Shown here: positions 34,290-46,035 of the stretch, piece by piece
Position numbering within the stretch: position 1 is the stretch's first letter
Layout: each line of letters begins with the position of its first letter
Source: Uloborus plumipes
Lineage: Eukaryota; Arthropoda; Arachnida; Araneae; Uloboridae
NCBI GenBank assembly: GCA_038373865.1
Contig: JAXGGA010002190.1
Span: 1-64,000 of the forward strand
Length of the DNA: 64,000 nt
Direction of reading: 5' to 3'
Translations under genes and position numbers: made by a program
The notes under the pieces: generated by a model
What the model was told of the DNA's origin: nothing
Databases searched by the model: none
The model's input: the letters and a program-made list of their open reading frames with translations, nothing else

Positions 34290-36130
34290 CATTTTAGACT
34301 CATCTCAAATTAATAATGAAAAATATACAAAAATACCATTTTCGTTCACATGTACGGTAACTATAATACGGTACCAAGCACACAAAGGCTCCAGCAGAGT
34401 GAAGCTTATAAATTTTTCTTCTTGCAAAGCTTCTTTTAACACATAAATGAAGCATTTTATAAAACCTATCAACATATTTAACCCCATAAATCTGTTAAGA
34501 TACTGAATACTTTAAAGCGTGGTTTGTGGATTATATTACGATAAAAATAGCCAATATTTATTTTGAAAATATATTTTTATGTTTTGAATTTATTTTATAA
34601 ATCATTATATTTAAAATTTATGATAAAAAAATTACACTTATCAATCTTAATATTATTTATTTTAAAAACAACTAAAATGTAATATTCTTTTAATTAATAT
34701 TATATTCATAAAATTATTAGTAAAATGTAGGGTTGGCACGTTTTTGCCGTAAGTGGAAAAACCATGGAAAAAACCCTCCCGGTAAAAATACCCTTTTACC
34801 AAAGTGGCAAAAACAGTTAACTATATTTATGAAAATGTTCCAAAATTTTTACTACTTCTTACTTTAAAGTTTCTTTATTTTTATTTTTTTACTGAGAATA
34901 TTCATTGCATCATTCAACCTACCAAGCATTTCTTAGAGCTTATCTAGATTTCGATTAATCTAATGTTTTATCTTGCAGACAATTGTTGGGACATTCCATT
35001 TATGTCAGATTGCTTAACAGACCTAAATAATATAGACGAATTCGCGAACCCCGTTCGCAGAAAATGTTCCAAGTGTGCAGACAATTTGGATGTTGTGTTT
35101 TTGAAAAAAAAATTCTGAGTTATCACTTTTGTGGCAAGAGCCAAATGTTGGTCACCAATTTTGAGGAGCCCCCAATCAATAATACTAAAAAGGGGTAAAT
35201 ATAGTGGGAGAAACCTGCTGGTTGCATATTGGTACTGTATTTTTACATAACTTTACATTTTTGCTATTGGCAACTGTATAAAACTGGAGAAAAACTGTTT
35301 TTTTGTAGAAAATTTTAAGAAAGTATTTATGTTCGCAGACAGATCTAGGTCTGTTGCTTAAAAGAAATTCAGCTTCTGGTTAGTCAAAGTACAAGACACG
35401 AAATCTTGAACATGTAAATACAACAAGTAAACAAGAACTAAACGAGCCTACTTTCCCGTACATCGACATCGGCATTCTAGCATCTGATCAATATTCTCTT
35501 AATTATCTGAGACTGAAAATTATGTCAAACATACCTTTTTAGCACTCAAAGCTGATTTCTAAAAGCAAAATGTACCCCTCTCATCAGATGAAATAGACAC
35601 GTAAAAAGTAAATAAGCGAATAAATAAAGTTTTGTCGCACCTTTAAAGAATGTAACTGTTATAGTTCTTCCGCAGAAAAATTCCTCAGTCATTTTCAAAA
35701 AAAGTAAATAAAAAGTACAAAGTAGTACAAAGAACATCAAAACACATTTTATCAAAGAAAGAAAGAAAAAAAAATTCGTCCGTAATAAAATATCTAGAAT
35801 TTCATTTTTAATCTGTTGCCAGTTGTTAAATATAAATAAAGAATAAAATGCTCTCGTGAATGAAACATTTTTGTTACAAAAAAAAAAATATATATATATA
35901 TATAACAATAAAAATAAATAAATAAAATAAAACAAATAAATAAACAAAAAATCGTCCACACAGTCAGTCATTTTTTTCTGAGCCTGCATTTCCGCCATGT
36001 TTGCGGAGTCAGAGTCGGAATCAGAATCCTCAGAAGATTATTCAGAAAAGTACTTTACAATACATTATTTATCAAAACCATTTTCATACAAAGTTAGTTT
36101 GAAGGAATTCCGCCTGTAAGTTCAGGATCA
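34290..36130. other. Intronic AT-rich sequence with a hAT-like terminus
   Basis: At about 34729-34830, AGGGTTGGCACG followed by 'cccggtaaaaatac' resembles the left end of the hAT element at 55659-56880 (CAGGGTTGGCAAAG, CCCGGTAAATACC), but the other end is not seen. 35885-35950 is TA and AAAT simple repeat, which produces the low-complexity frame at 35546-35998. No gene is seen. Confidence 0.45.
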
Positions 36131-36174
36131 ACATTCAACTTAAAAATTTCCCCGTAGGCACTAATGTTAAGTTT

Positions 36175-36625
36175 TTTTTCTGAACGGTTCAACATTGAAC
36201 GTAAAATGGTTCAAATCAAAAAACAAAATTGGGAATGAGCCTCTACGAGATCTTTCGAACGAAAAAAAGTTTATTCAATTCGGACGGTTCACTCAAAAGT
36301 TATTAGGGGGGACAGCTTGTTTAAATGGTTCAATGTTGAACAAAACATTGTTCAAATCGGAAATGTAAATACGGGAATGAAGTGTCCTTGATAAGATCTT
36401 TCAAACAAAAAAAGTTTATTCAAATCGGACTGTTCACTAAAATGTTAGTATCGCGGGAGAGATTGCTTGAACGGTTCAAATTTGAACCAAAAATTGTTCA
36501 AATCGAAAAATCAAATATGGGAATGAGCTGTACTCGCCGAGATCTTTCCCACAAAAAAAAAAAAGTTTATTCAAATCGGAATGTTCATTCAAAAGTTATT
36601 GGGGGGGGGGGGGGGGCAGACCGAC
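36175..36625. repeat. Three-copy tandem repeat, unit about 145 bp
   Basis: Each unit runs: GGTTCAA..TTGAAC, then 'attgttcaaatcg', 'aaatatgggaatgag', 'gagatctttc', 'aaaaagtttattcaaatcgg', 'gttcactcaaaagttatt', then a run of G. Units start near 36184, 36328 and 36470; the third ends in a run of about 16 G. The inverted pair GGTTCAA/TTGAACC starts each unit. It lies within the SAMD3-like intron, and the open frame at 36382-36741 is generated by it. Confidence 0.7.
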
Positions 36626-36742
36626 ACAAATTCCCCATCTCAATACCCTACTTTCCAATTTTTAATTTTTCAATATTTATTTTTCTTTTTTATTTCTTTT
36701 TGATTTTTTTTTGGACTTGGCGATATTTTTTAGATGCATGAA

Positions 36743-37155
36743 CCCTTTAAGCGGTCAATTATTTTACCAGAAATGCTTCCAAAAAAGGCATATTTTTTTA
36801 TTGCATATAGTTAAGTACCATACTTAACAGAATAAGAATATAAAGAATTTTTAATTTTTTTTTTTTTTCGTTTTCAATGCTTTTACAATAGTTTTTATTT
36901 TACAATTTTGGTCACAAAATCCCGAAATATTTGCTTTTTTCAAGTACATTCTGCATGCAGTAATAAATGGTTTACAAATTATGCAAAAATTTCTCTCACA
37001 CTTACTGTGAATTTTGAGGTTTACAATTTTCCAAACAGTTCGGGAAAACCAGTAAAGGAAATCTGAAAATATCGATGCCCGTACGCCGTACGGGCAAACC
37101 AGATGAGGCCAATTTCGGGTAGCACGTACACTGTACGGGCAAACCGCTTAAAGGG
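36743..37155. mobile_element. piggyBac-like MITE, 413 bp
   Basis: Terminal repeats CCCTTTAAGCGGT (left) and ACCGCTTAAAGGG (right) are perfect inverses. The right flank is TTAA (37156-37159) and the left flank is TGAA (36739-36742), most simply a mutated TTAA. Near the right end GTACGCCGTACGGGC and GTACACTGTACGGGC repeat the word GTACGGGCAAACC. The element lies about 95 bases downstream of the splice donor of the SAMD3-like exon 1. No coding sequence. Confidence 0.68.
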
Positions 37156-37250
37156 TTAAGTCACTTTTAATGCTTTTTTTGTCTATCTTTTCTTTTTAAC
37201 GGGAAAGTAGGCTAAAAAAGAAAAAAATAAACAAGAAACTAATAACTTAC

Positions 37251-38435
37251 TGTTAAGAAAAAGGAGGCCAGTGGCTCTTTCAACAGGAAGGGCAGCACAT
37301 AGACTCCAACGCATGCCTCCGCAAGATATTTTTGCTGAGGAGACAGGTCCTGGATCTTGCAGTTAAAAAAATTTAGAGTTTCCTCTTCAGCAGCCGTTCT
37401 CTTTTTTTGTTTGAAGAGTTGAAACAACTTGGGACCTATTGCTACTGCATTGTTATAAAATAACTGCAGCTCAATTGCAGTTAATCTTTTAAACTCTTCT
37501 TGTTGCTGCTTCGGATCAAAGAATAATGGATATAGCTCTATAACTCGTGCAACAGGAGCATTTTCATTAATCAGCTGCCTTCGAAATGAAAAAGTTAAGT
37601 CCATTAATGTAGTGACTTTCTGCTCATCCCGTTCTTTTTTATGGGCCTCTTTCTTTAAACATTTCAAATGAAAGCCTTGGGACTCTTCATTTTCACCAGG
37701 AAAATGGTCTGGTGCCCAGTTAATTTGCCCTGCTTTTCGAACAGGGCAGATTCGATTTGGTGTTTTGCTGCTCGATGACACAGCTGCCCTTACTGTGGAC
37801 ACCTCCATAGACTGGTCTTTTTGCCGCATCTTTTTAAGCTTGTTTAAGAGCTTGAGTTCCCAGCCTTCAATGCCAAGACCTATGTTGGTCTTTAAATGTG
37901 GATATGCAGCAACTAAGGCAAGGCAAACCTTTTGCCTTTCCAACTTCGTTGGATAAGGGTTAAATTTGTACATGAACCGAGCCAGGTGGGCAACCAGCTC
38001 CCGGGAGCAGTCCCAATTTAAACTGAATTTATTTTCTAGGGTTTCTCTTAATATCATGGAGAAATCCTGGACTGGAATGACAATATCAGATGGCAATCTT
38101 GCCTCCTTCAAACTGAGCTTGTATTTCAACCTCCGGCTCCTCGCTAGAACATTTTCCATCAGCTCTGATGAAAACCGGAGGGAATTGGAGGACATGTTCT
38201 CAACAGTGGAGATTTGGAGTTGAACGTAAATATCTTGAATTCTGATTTTGTCCTTATCTTGAAGGTCCTTCTCATGTTCTAAATCGACAAATTCTTCAAA
38301 CTCCTTGTCAAATCGTTGTAGAAAATATGAACCTTTCTCCAAACCGTAGATTTCTGAAACAGCATCATATATATTTCGTTCTTCCTCTAGCTGTATTATT
38401 CTTGATGAACTTTTGTATGTGATAAAAAACTTCAT
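37251..38435 (-). CDS. SAMD3-like uncharacterised gene, first coding exon
   Basis: On the minus strand, ATG at 38435 opens 395 codons to a CTTAACA|GTAAGT donor after 37251 (phase 0). Immediately upstream of the ATG is TTTTTATCTATATCCAG, a strong acceptor, so a 5' non-coding exon probably precedes it. Residues 1-70 (FFITYKSSSRIIQLEEE, then FVDLEHEKDLQDKDKIRI) resemble a PB1/ubiquitin-like fold. Residues about 130-210 (ELVAHLARFMYKFNPYPTKL, then ALVAAYPHLKTNIGLGIEGW and LKKMRQK) match the block 'Y..YP...........YP.L........W...L..K....R' seen in SAMD3-like proteins. The rest is helical with no catalytic motif visible. This is the longest clean frame in the window, suggesting recent selection or recent arrival. 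The 4427-base intron holds at least four repeats. Confidence 0.75.
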
Positions 38436-38745
38436 CTGGATATAGATAAAAATATATAATTAGTGTGACTATAGTTTCAAGTTATTAAGGGAAAAAACTA
38501 AGATATGATACAAATATGAATTTTTGTTATTGAAAATGAGATATTTCTGTATAACAACTTGATTTTGTTTGTATATAAAATGGATAGTGATCCAAAAAAG
38601 CACTAAGAGGTAAAATCTTTAGCTCTTGAATAGTATTTAATTTGAAGCCACCAATGTGAAATAAAGTGCTGGATTCATATAAACGACATAAGAATAAGAC
38701 TGTTGAATCTCGTACCAATACAACTACTATGTTACCAAAAACTCA

Positions 38746-38992
38746 TGGACCGCTCTAAGGATTTTGGGTTGTTAGCAAGTAAATTAGCCAAATTTCAAAA
38801 GTCTTAGCCAAACATCGAGAGTTTTATTCAAAGAATTTTAATTATTAGTTTTTTTAATGTATGCATGTATTTTTTTCCTCATGTGAAAATTTCTGACAAT
38901 TTTCCATTCGCCAATACTGTAGCCAAATTTTTTCGCCGATTTTTCTACTTTATCGTATTTGGCGAGGTGGCGAATGCTTAGCGCGGTCCCTG
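38746..38992. mobile_element. Short inverted-repeat element (MITE), about 247 bp
   Basis: The left end CATGGACCGCTCTAAG and right end CTTAGCGCGGTCCCTG are inverted copies with two mismatches. The interior has 'cgccaatactgtagccaaa' and 'cgtatttggcgaggtggcgaa', which pair partly. The flanks (caaaaact and aaaactgg) share aaaact, so the target duplication is decayed or the ends are slightly misplaced. Confidence 0.55.
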
Positions 38993-39090
38993 AAAACTGG
39001 TTCACCATTTTTGAAATCAAATGGAAGACACATTTCAGGCTTTTAAGTAATGAAACTTAATTTTATTTTTTTAAGCACCTAAAACTTTTC

Positions 39091-39285
39091 CTACCCATTT
39101 AAAAAATCAGATACTTCTTCAGAATAATCAATTTTTTCAAGTGGTTTTGCTCCTGATGTTAAAAGCTTTGTGCCTATTTCTCTTGATGACTCTGCATTCA
39201 AATAACATTGTAATTGCTGATGTCGACTTGCCCCAAGAGAGGGGCAAGTTAATGAAGTTTTTGATGCTTTGAGCAAGATGTTTCT
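39091..39285 (-). pseudogene. Fossil multi-copy arthropod gene, 3' fragment (LAQSIKNF / RHQQLQCY part)
   Basis: The minus strand carries LAQSIKNFINLPLS in one frame, then after a one-base shift ASRHQQLQCYLNAESSREIG, then AKPLEKIDYSEEVSDFLN. In the multi-copy uncharacterised family I remember, the sequence 'CMRFEAKHxYFKxLAxxxxNFxNxxxxLAxRHQxLQCY' is continuous. Here the segment before LAQ (MRFEAKHLYF) lies at 41083-41111, on the other side of the Helentron-like element. So the element split the gene between YF and NLAQ. The frameshift shows the copy is no longer coding. Confidence 0.68.
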
Positions 39286-41082
39286 CTACTAATAATAAAG
39301 CTGAAAGTTTGTCTCTCTGTCTTTCCTTCTGTCTGTCTGTTACGCGCGTAGCGCCAAAACCGTTCGGTCGATTTTCATGCCACTTGGTACAAAATTAGTT
39401 TGTAGCATGTAGTTTTGCACCTCGAAGCGATTTTTCGAAAATTCCATTTCGTTCTTTTTCTATTCGAATTCTTAGCGGAAATTCGATAAAATAGGGAAGA
39501 AATATTTTATACACATTTTCAAGTCTTATGTCATTCGAAAGCTTGAAATTTTCTGCACAAAATGACGTTTTTTCGAAGTTTCTACGATCATCAGGAGAGC
39601 TGTAACAATTGTTTTTAGAATCCCGAAATTCAAGGCTTACCTTCAGTAAAGCAAGCCAAACGATTCTAAAATGGCTTTGCTCGCGAATAAAATTTGTTTG
39701 AAAATAGAGATGAAATGAATTATTTTATCAACGGAAATCAACTTTTCATGTTGTTACCATGGTTACGTTTTTATTTCGTTCTTTTTCCCTTAATAATTTT
39801 AAAAATGTATTTGTTTTTGTAACAATACAAACTCCAAGCCTTATTAAAATTAGTCAAATGAAATATTAAAAACCGTGATAAGATGGCACCTGTCAATCAA
39901 ATGAGAAATCGAGTCCTTTCCTTAAAATACAGGATACCATTCTAAATTTATCGTCTGCAAAACATATTTTACTTCATTATTAATTTATTTCAATATAAAT
40001 TGCAGCAAATGGCTTGAGTGAACGAATTTAGCTTTTAATTTATCGTTTGCTGGTTGATCTTTGTCGATGTTTATTGTTTTTATTATCATTGTGAAGAATA
40101 ATGCACGAAATTTCTATGACTAATACTTAAAATTTTTAGGATCAGTTGAGTTTAAAAGAAAAAATTGCTCCAAATATACTTTTGCAATGTGATTATTTAT
40201 TGTTGGACTGTAATTTGCAGCAATAATTGCATTTAATAAATAATGAAAGACAATATTAAAAATTATTTTTTTGGCGACTTTTTTACAATTTGGCATTCAA
40301 TTCTATTTCAGTATATTTACTTCTATCTTATTGCGATATTGCAACGTTCTTTCTAAAGTATGTCATTTCGGAAAATGTATTATTTTGTTTTTGAAGTTAG
40401 GAAAGAAAACTTTCTTCTTCTTTTAAACTTTGGTAAGATTTCTGTTGGTTTCTGTGAGCAACAAAATTTTTCTTATTTTTTCTTTTGGCTTATTTTTGTG
40501 CACCTATCTTTGCGGTTGCATTCGAATGTCCCCAAGGGGGTGATTTACCCCTTTTATGGGGTAATCAGGGCTTTCAATGCAGACCAAAGTGATATGAATT
40601 GGCGCGACCACTTGGCGATATCTCGCCAAGCTTTTGGTCACCAAGTGTTTGACGCCAATTTGGCGACATATCGCCAAGTTGGCAATAAATTTAGCGAAAA
40701 AAAAATTTTTTTGGGTTCAATTTGGCGCTATTGGCGATATTTTGCGAAAAATCTACTGAATGATGTTAAAATCGGCGATATTTAGGAGATTAATCATTGT
40801 AAAACATTTTTTTGCATTGTTTCGTGGCAAACTAGGGATGCAAATGTTTGAATTGTTATCTTACTCACTTCAAGCACTATTTTAGCACTTAAGGCATCTA
40901 CTAAGAAATTTACACGTAAAAGGAAGTAGTGTAGGGTCCATACCAAATTTTTATATCATACTTTGAAGGAATTATAGTTGAATTATAACTAAAATAGAGT
41001 ATTTTTTTCTGCTATATCATTTTTTTACAAATGAACTTTTAATTTTATACCACGGGCAAAGCCGTGCGGGTACCGCTAGTAA
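39286..41082 (+). mobile_element. Helentron/Helitron-like non-autonomous element, copy A
   Basis: It starts ACTAATAATAAAGCTGAAAG, followed by a CTGTCTGTCTGTT tract and CGCGTAGCGCCAAAACCG, and ends CACGGGCAAAGCCGTG (perfect hairpin), then CGGGTACCGCTAGT. This combination, with no target duplication and a terminal hairpin followed by GCTAGT, is typical of Helentron-type elements of arthropods. It splits a fossil coding sequence, which defines the ends. Around 40600-40700 are TTGGCG..ATATCGCCAA palindromes. The 141-codon frame at 40360-40785 spans these and is not a gene. Copy B is at about 59378-61793 on the opposite strand. Confidence 0.62.
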
Positions 41083-41111
41083 AATATAAATGTTTAGCTT
41101 CAAAGCGCATA
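41083..41111 (-). pseudogene. Fossil gene fragment MRFEAKHLYF between two insertions
   Basis: These 29 bases read, on the minus strand, the codons of (M)RFEAKHLYF. They are all that remains of the fossil gene between the hAT-like element (whose left end is 41112) and the Helentron-like element (ends 41082). MRFEAKH is the most conserved word of the family, and its natural upstream neighbour YGPLTRFWS lies at about 46660-46700. Confidence 0.65.
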
Positions 41112-41487
41112 CAGGGCCGTGGCGTGCCAGTATGCAAAGGTGTGCGAAGCACCAGGGCGCCAGAGCCTAAAAGGCGCCGAGCTCTACCGACCAAAAAAGC
41201 TCCAAACAGAAAAAAAAATAATAATAATAAATCCAAATTTAAAAATAAAATTGAACTTTTCATTAAAAAGAACTCTGGTGATGAAATTATATTGCTCAAT
41301 GAGACAAGAAGTCCGGATCCCTGACTACCCATAAAGAAAAAATTATTGCCTTGTTGTGTCTAAACAAGCTATTAAAAAGCTTAATCTTTTACACTGGAAA
41401 CACACGGGATGTTAATGCATACATCAGCACTTTTCTTCCGAATGAGGGAGGCGCCGTGTAAGCTATTTCAGCATGTCTATAAGGTTA

Positions 41488-43081
41488 TAAGGGTGAATAT
41501 CAGGAAAAGTGCCAATTTGACCATGGAAATTTTCAATTTTTAAAGATACTCAGAAAATAAAATTAATAGGGTATTTCGAATGCACATTAGTAACATTTTT
41601 TTTTAAAGGTGAACATTTACCCCCATTTTAGGGGGTTGTCTTTGGGCGTTACCGACATAATGAGAATGCTGCCGATCTGGCAAATATTAGATTTCACACT
41701 TAGTGTACAAAAGTAGTAAACACTTTCACTACCTTTTATGTTCAAAAAGAAAATAATTATTACTTTTTTTTTTTTCACAGCCTGAACGCTTTTTGTTTCA
41801 TAAATACAATTAGAGACTAATTAAAAGTTTGTTAAAGTTTAAATAACGACAAAGTTTTTTTCAAACAGATAAATAGGTTAATAGTTAAAAAATCAAAATC
41901 AAATAAAATTCTTAACACAATCATAAAAAACGAAACTAATTCAAGACAGCAGAGTTTGGCCGGGGAGTTAGATTTGCACTAAGCTATTCGTAAGGTTTCC
42001 ATTTTCAAACAAAATTATATTTTTGGGTGCAGTAGCTACGAAAGAAGGTCTGAATATTGATGTCAAAGAAAAGAGGGTGAAAAATAGCAATAATTTTGTT
42101 CGAAAACTCAAATTTTGCGGAAAGATTAATGTTTTTGAAGCTTAAAAAAAAAAAAAAAAAAAAAACAATAATTACACTGCTTCCAATAATGGGGAAATTT
42201 GGCAGGATGCACTTGAAATTATCTTTGTACTTAAAAAATCAACTCAACAAACTCATATGACGAAGAAAGAATTGCGAAAAAACATTGGTAACGCACGCAT
42301 CAGTTTCGTAACAAATATCTTCTACTTCGACGCTGCCGACATGACCGCTGCTGGCATGACAAATTTCCCGCAATATGATATCTGAACATCCCTAATTAAA
42401 GATTCGAAAATAAAAACACTTTATTATGTTCATGGCAATAGCTTTATTTTCCATTATGTAAAAATAGATTGAAAAGTTAATTTATTTTGCGTCCTAATTT
42501 CCGCTGCCGGCATGACACTTCATTTGGTAGAAACGGAAAAGTTAAGAGTGAACAAATCTTACCTGTAACTCAATGCAACTGAAATGAAAACTTTCGATCG
42601 AACTTTAAACATCATATATTAGGGCTTCACCCAGCGCCCTTTATTGATGCCAAAAATATTTGTCTTGAAATTATCATCACGGAAGTTTGCGCTCTCGTCA
42701 TGTTATGAAAACTTGTAACAAGCAGAAATTGCATTTTTTTATCAATATAAATTCACATTTTATCTAAAATACGAGATTATCTTCATAAATGAACATAAAC
42801 ACGTTAATTCCTTCAGGTTTAGTTTCTGCTGCGATGTTTTACAATCCACAGGATTTTTTTTAAATTTGTGATTCGAATGTGTGACACGCTGCCGCCATGA
42901 CATTGAAGCAATAAAAAGAGTTCTACCGTTACGAATTAAAGCAAAATCTAAAAGTTTTGTTATGGATCGTATGTGCGACGAAGTTTACAGTATCAAAATA
43001 GAAACCTTTTTGGTTTTTATTCGGAAGTTCTTGGGAAAATCATTTGTGACTTAAATTAGCACTTTTCTTAATATTCACCCA
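41488..43081. mobile_element. TIR element of about 1.6 kb nested in the 5.5-kb hAT-like element
   Basis: The left end GGGTGAATATCAGGAAAAGT and right end ACTTTTCTTAATATTCACCC (with an intervening T in each arm context) are inverted copies over about 30 bases, and ataa occurs on both outer sides. The interior is non-coding. The word GCTGCCG(G/A/C)CATGAC recurs near 42330, 42351, 42502 and 42889, and a relative, GCTGCCGATCTGGCA, near 41669. Confidence 0.5.
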
Positions 43082-44237
43082 TAAGCAAAAGAGTCCAAGC
43101 AAATCTTCTGCTCTTCAATAGGTTTCTTCCTTCCGTTGAACCAATACTACATAGGATTTTCTCTAGTGCAATATATTTTAGTATTTTAACAATTGATCGT
43201 GGTGATTCGACTGCTTTATGTTATCATACATAAAAAATTCGGTAAGCATATTTGTATGTTATTTACTTGTGCGTAATATTTACATATTATAGACAACAGT
43301 TAAATTAAACTTTTCCGTTTTAAAAAGTAACAATTTGACCATAATCACATGATAATCTCCTCTTTGGTGCAAACACTAGTTTTTTAATCAAAAAAAAAAA
43401 AAAAAAAGACCTTTAGACAATGCATTTCTATTTCATATTAAATTTAATGCCTTTTTACTCATCCGGATTTTATTGGTTTTCCGGGAAAGATTTCAGTTTC
43501 CGATTTTAAAGGGAATATCCTCCACTTTATACTTCCACTTTATCAATTCAGAAATATGATCAGTATAATGTTGTCATATTTTGACTGACAAAAAAGCGTG
43601 ATTAATTATTTATCACATGCAAATTCGAGAGATATTTAGAACTACTTTAATTTTGATATTTAAAATATTTCTTTTTCTAAAACACAATGGTGTATTCAAG
43701 GAGCTATTGAACTCTAAATAAGTTTCAGATATGGAGTAAAAATGTACAGGGTATTCCAAAATTAAAATTTGTCATGCTCCGATTTTTGGTTATATGAAAA
43801 ACTGGAAGTTACGCTCTATAGGAGTTTAAGTGAATCTGAAAACTTTTTATGAGTAGTATTTGACAAGTAGTTTAGTTTGGCAACAGTAGTTAAAATTCAG
43901 AGTTGCTCCTACATTTTTCTAGTTAAATGTTTAAAGATATTTTTATTCACTTAAATTGTTAAATGTTATTAATATTTTATTTTCAATGTCAAGATTTTCA
44001 CATTTCAGCTTACAAATGTTTCTGTTTATGAATTTTTACTCTATCTAGATTGGCGGCATCCTTTTCAATGGTGTTAGAGCACTTGACACTAGGTTTCGTA
44101 TAGCTCATGTCGAAAATGTCATTTGTTTTTACCCCCAACTTGTTGAGTAATTCGCAGTAAGTAAGTCGTGTGTCTGTCCTCTCGCACAAAGCAAGAAAAT
44201 ATTAAATTTGAAAAATAATTTACTATGAAAAATTACC

Positions 44238-46035
44238 CAGGGATGAAAACAGCTCAAAGTCAAAAAAGAGGAAAAATTGCGCGACTTAAAATTCTGATAG
44301 ATTTTTTTCCATATTCTGCAAAATTAGTCATGCAAGATTTTTTCATAATTTACGCCCTGAAATTGAAAGTAAGTATTTTTAAAAGCTCTTAATTGCCCAT
44401 TGACTATTTATTTTTAAGTCATTCGCAACAGTGTAGAAAAAAAGGGGGGGGGCAGGGTTGTCATTTCATCCACTTTTTTGTAAAAAGTCCAGGACGCCGG
44501 AAGAAATGGACGAAATGAACAAAATGAAGAAATGAAAGAAAAAACACATTATTTTCATACGTTTGATGTATAAAAAATGTTATGATGTGCAATCAGTATC
44601 TCTTTTGCATTACCCATTTTTCAAAATAGAATGATGGTATCATACAAAAAAAAAAAAAAAAAAAGAATAGCAATTAACCCATTGATTTTTAACTAATTTT
44701 ATTTGAAAGAAATATAAAGTTTGACATTGTGAAAAAACTATTGAGTGTAATTACATTATTGTAGAGTAGACAAATAGAAAAAAAAGTTTTCTTTAATACA
44801 TATTTTTAAAAAGAAATTAAAGAGTTTTCTATTACCTTAGATATTTATTAACACAATACAATCCCTTAAAAAGTAAACTTTATATGATATTTTCTCATAA
44901 ATTCTATATTTAAATTTTGTTTGAATTAAATACACATATAAATGTATATCATTTGTATTTGAAAATACATTAGATGCTACAAGAAATATTGGTTTAATTT
45001 TGATTCATTTGGTCATTTTACGTTATATTTTTTGAGGATTTAATGAATGTTGCCCCATTGTAAAATATTTATGTACACAGCATTGTTTTATGGATATATT
45101 AATGTTATTATGGGAACATATTTCATTTCATGGCAAAATTTTCTTTCTCAAATCTTTTAAAATTTTTATTTCTACTTTTATATTTTATATACACTTTTAT
45201 TATTGGCAATGAAACTCCTTCACAACAAATAAACATCTTAAAATTATTAACTGTTAATGTGTGCTTTCATAAGCATTAAATCTTATCGTTAACATTCATT
45301 TATTTTATAGATACTATATTTTTATAGTATCTGTTGTTGTTTTAACTATTTCTTTGTATACATAATTAAAATTATGCGTGCTAATTTTGATAATAAAACT
45401 ATTACCTCATTGAAAAAAAATCAATATTTTAAAACATTACTTTTAAACTTTGGATTTTTTAATCAAGAACTGACATTTTCTTTAAAGTGGACAAAATGCT
45501 ATTTTGTCCGGAGCGGTTTTTTCCGGCGGTTTTTTCCACCCCGGACAAAATCAAACAACCCTGAGGGGGGGGGGGTGCAACTTTTGATGAACTAGACAAG
45601 TGTGTCCCAAGAAACAAATTCTCTAATTAGTATTGCATAGTCTTTAGTTATTTTGATAAATTTTAAAGATCACAATAATTCTCAATTTTTTGACAAAGAT
45701 CTCGAATATTTTAGCTGAACTTTCTTAATTTCTACCTCCTACAAATCAAATTGATGTTTTTGGCAGCATGCCAAAATAGAGTACATAGTTCGCCGATAAT
45801 TGCAGGTCATCCTCGAGATTTCAATCCAGCTGCATCTTAAAAACATTTCCATTATTTTGGAAGTTAGAAATAATTTCAACGTCTACTACTTTAAATCAAC
45901 TTATTTTAAGTTTCATTTTAATAATGTGTATTTTTATTTTTTTTCTAAACTTGATGCAAAATGATTTTGATCGCGGAAAGAAAAAAAAATACAAAAAGCG
46001 GAACATCGCGGATCCGAGGAAGATTTTCATCCCTG
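44238..46035. mobile_element. Element with CAGGGATGAAAA ends and 6-bp target duplication, copy 2
   Basis: Ends CAGGGATGAAAA and TTTTCATCCCTG are perfect 12-base inverses. The flanks are attacc at 44232-44237 and attacc at 46036-46041. The sequence parallels 13265-13953 from end to end, including CGCGGATCCG near the right end, except for an insertion at 44453-45563. Non-coding. It is nested inside the 5.5-kb hAT-like element. Confidence 0.85.
44453..45563. mobile_element. hAT-like element, 1111 bp, inserted in a poly-G tract
   Basis: The element begins CAGGGTTGTCATTTC and ends CAAACAACCCTG, with CAGGGTTGT as the inverted terminus. It sits within the G tract of its host element: gggggggg on the left, aggggggg on the right. 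Just inside each end are 'gtccaggacgccgg' and 'ttttgtccggagcgg', related subterminal words. Comparison with copy 1 of the host element (13470-13495) shows the uninterrupted G tract. The interior is AT-rich without a transposase. Confidence 0.72.

Noticed and set aside
35546..35998. 150-codon minus-strand open frame with a hydrophobic, Tyr/Phe-rich sequence
   Set aside because: It is the translation of TA and AAAT simple repeats; the apparent membrane segment is low complexity.
40360..40785. 141-codon plus-strand open frame
   Set aside because: It lies wholly inside the Helentron-like copy A, spans its palindrome cluster, and is not preserved in copy B.
41045..41334. Three overlapping open frames at 41.0-41.3 kb
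   Set aside because: They run across the junction of the Helentron-like and hAT-like ends. Only the ten codons of RFEAKHLYF in one of them have a gene origin.
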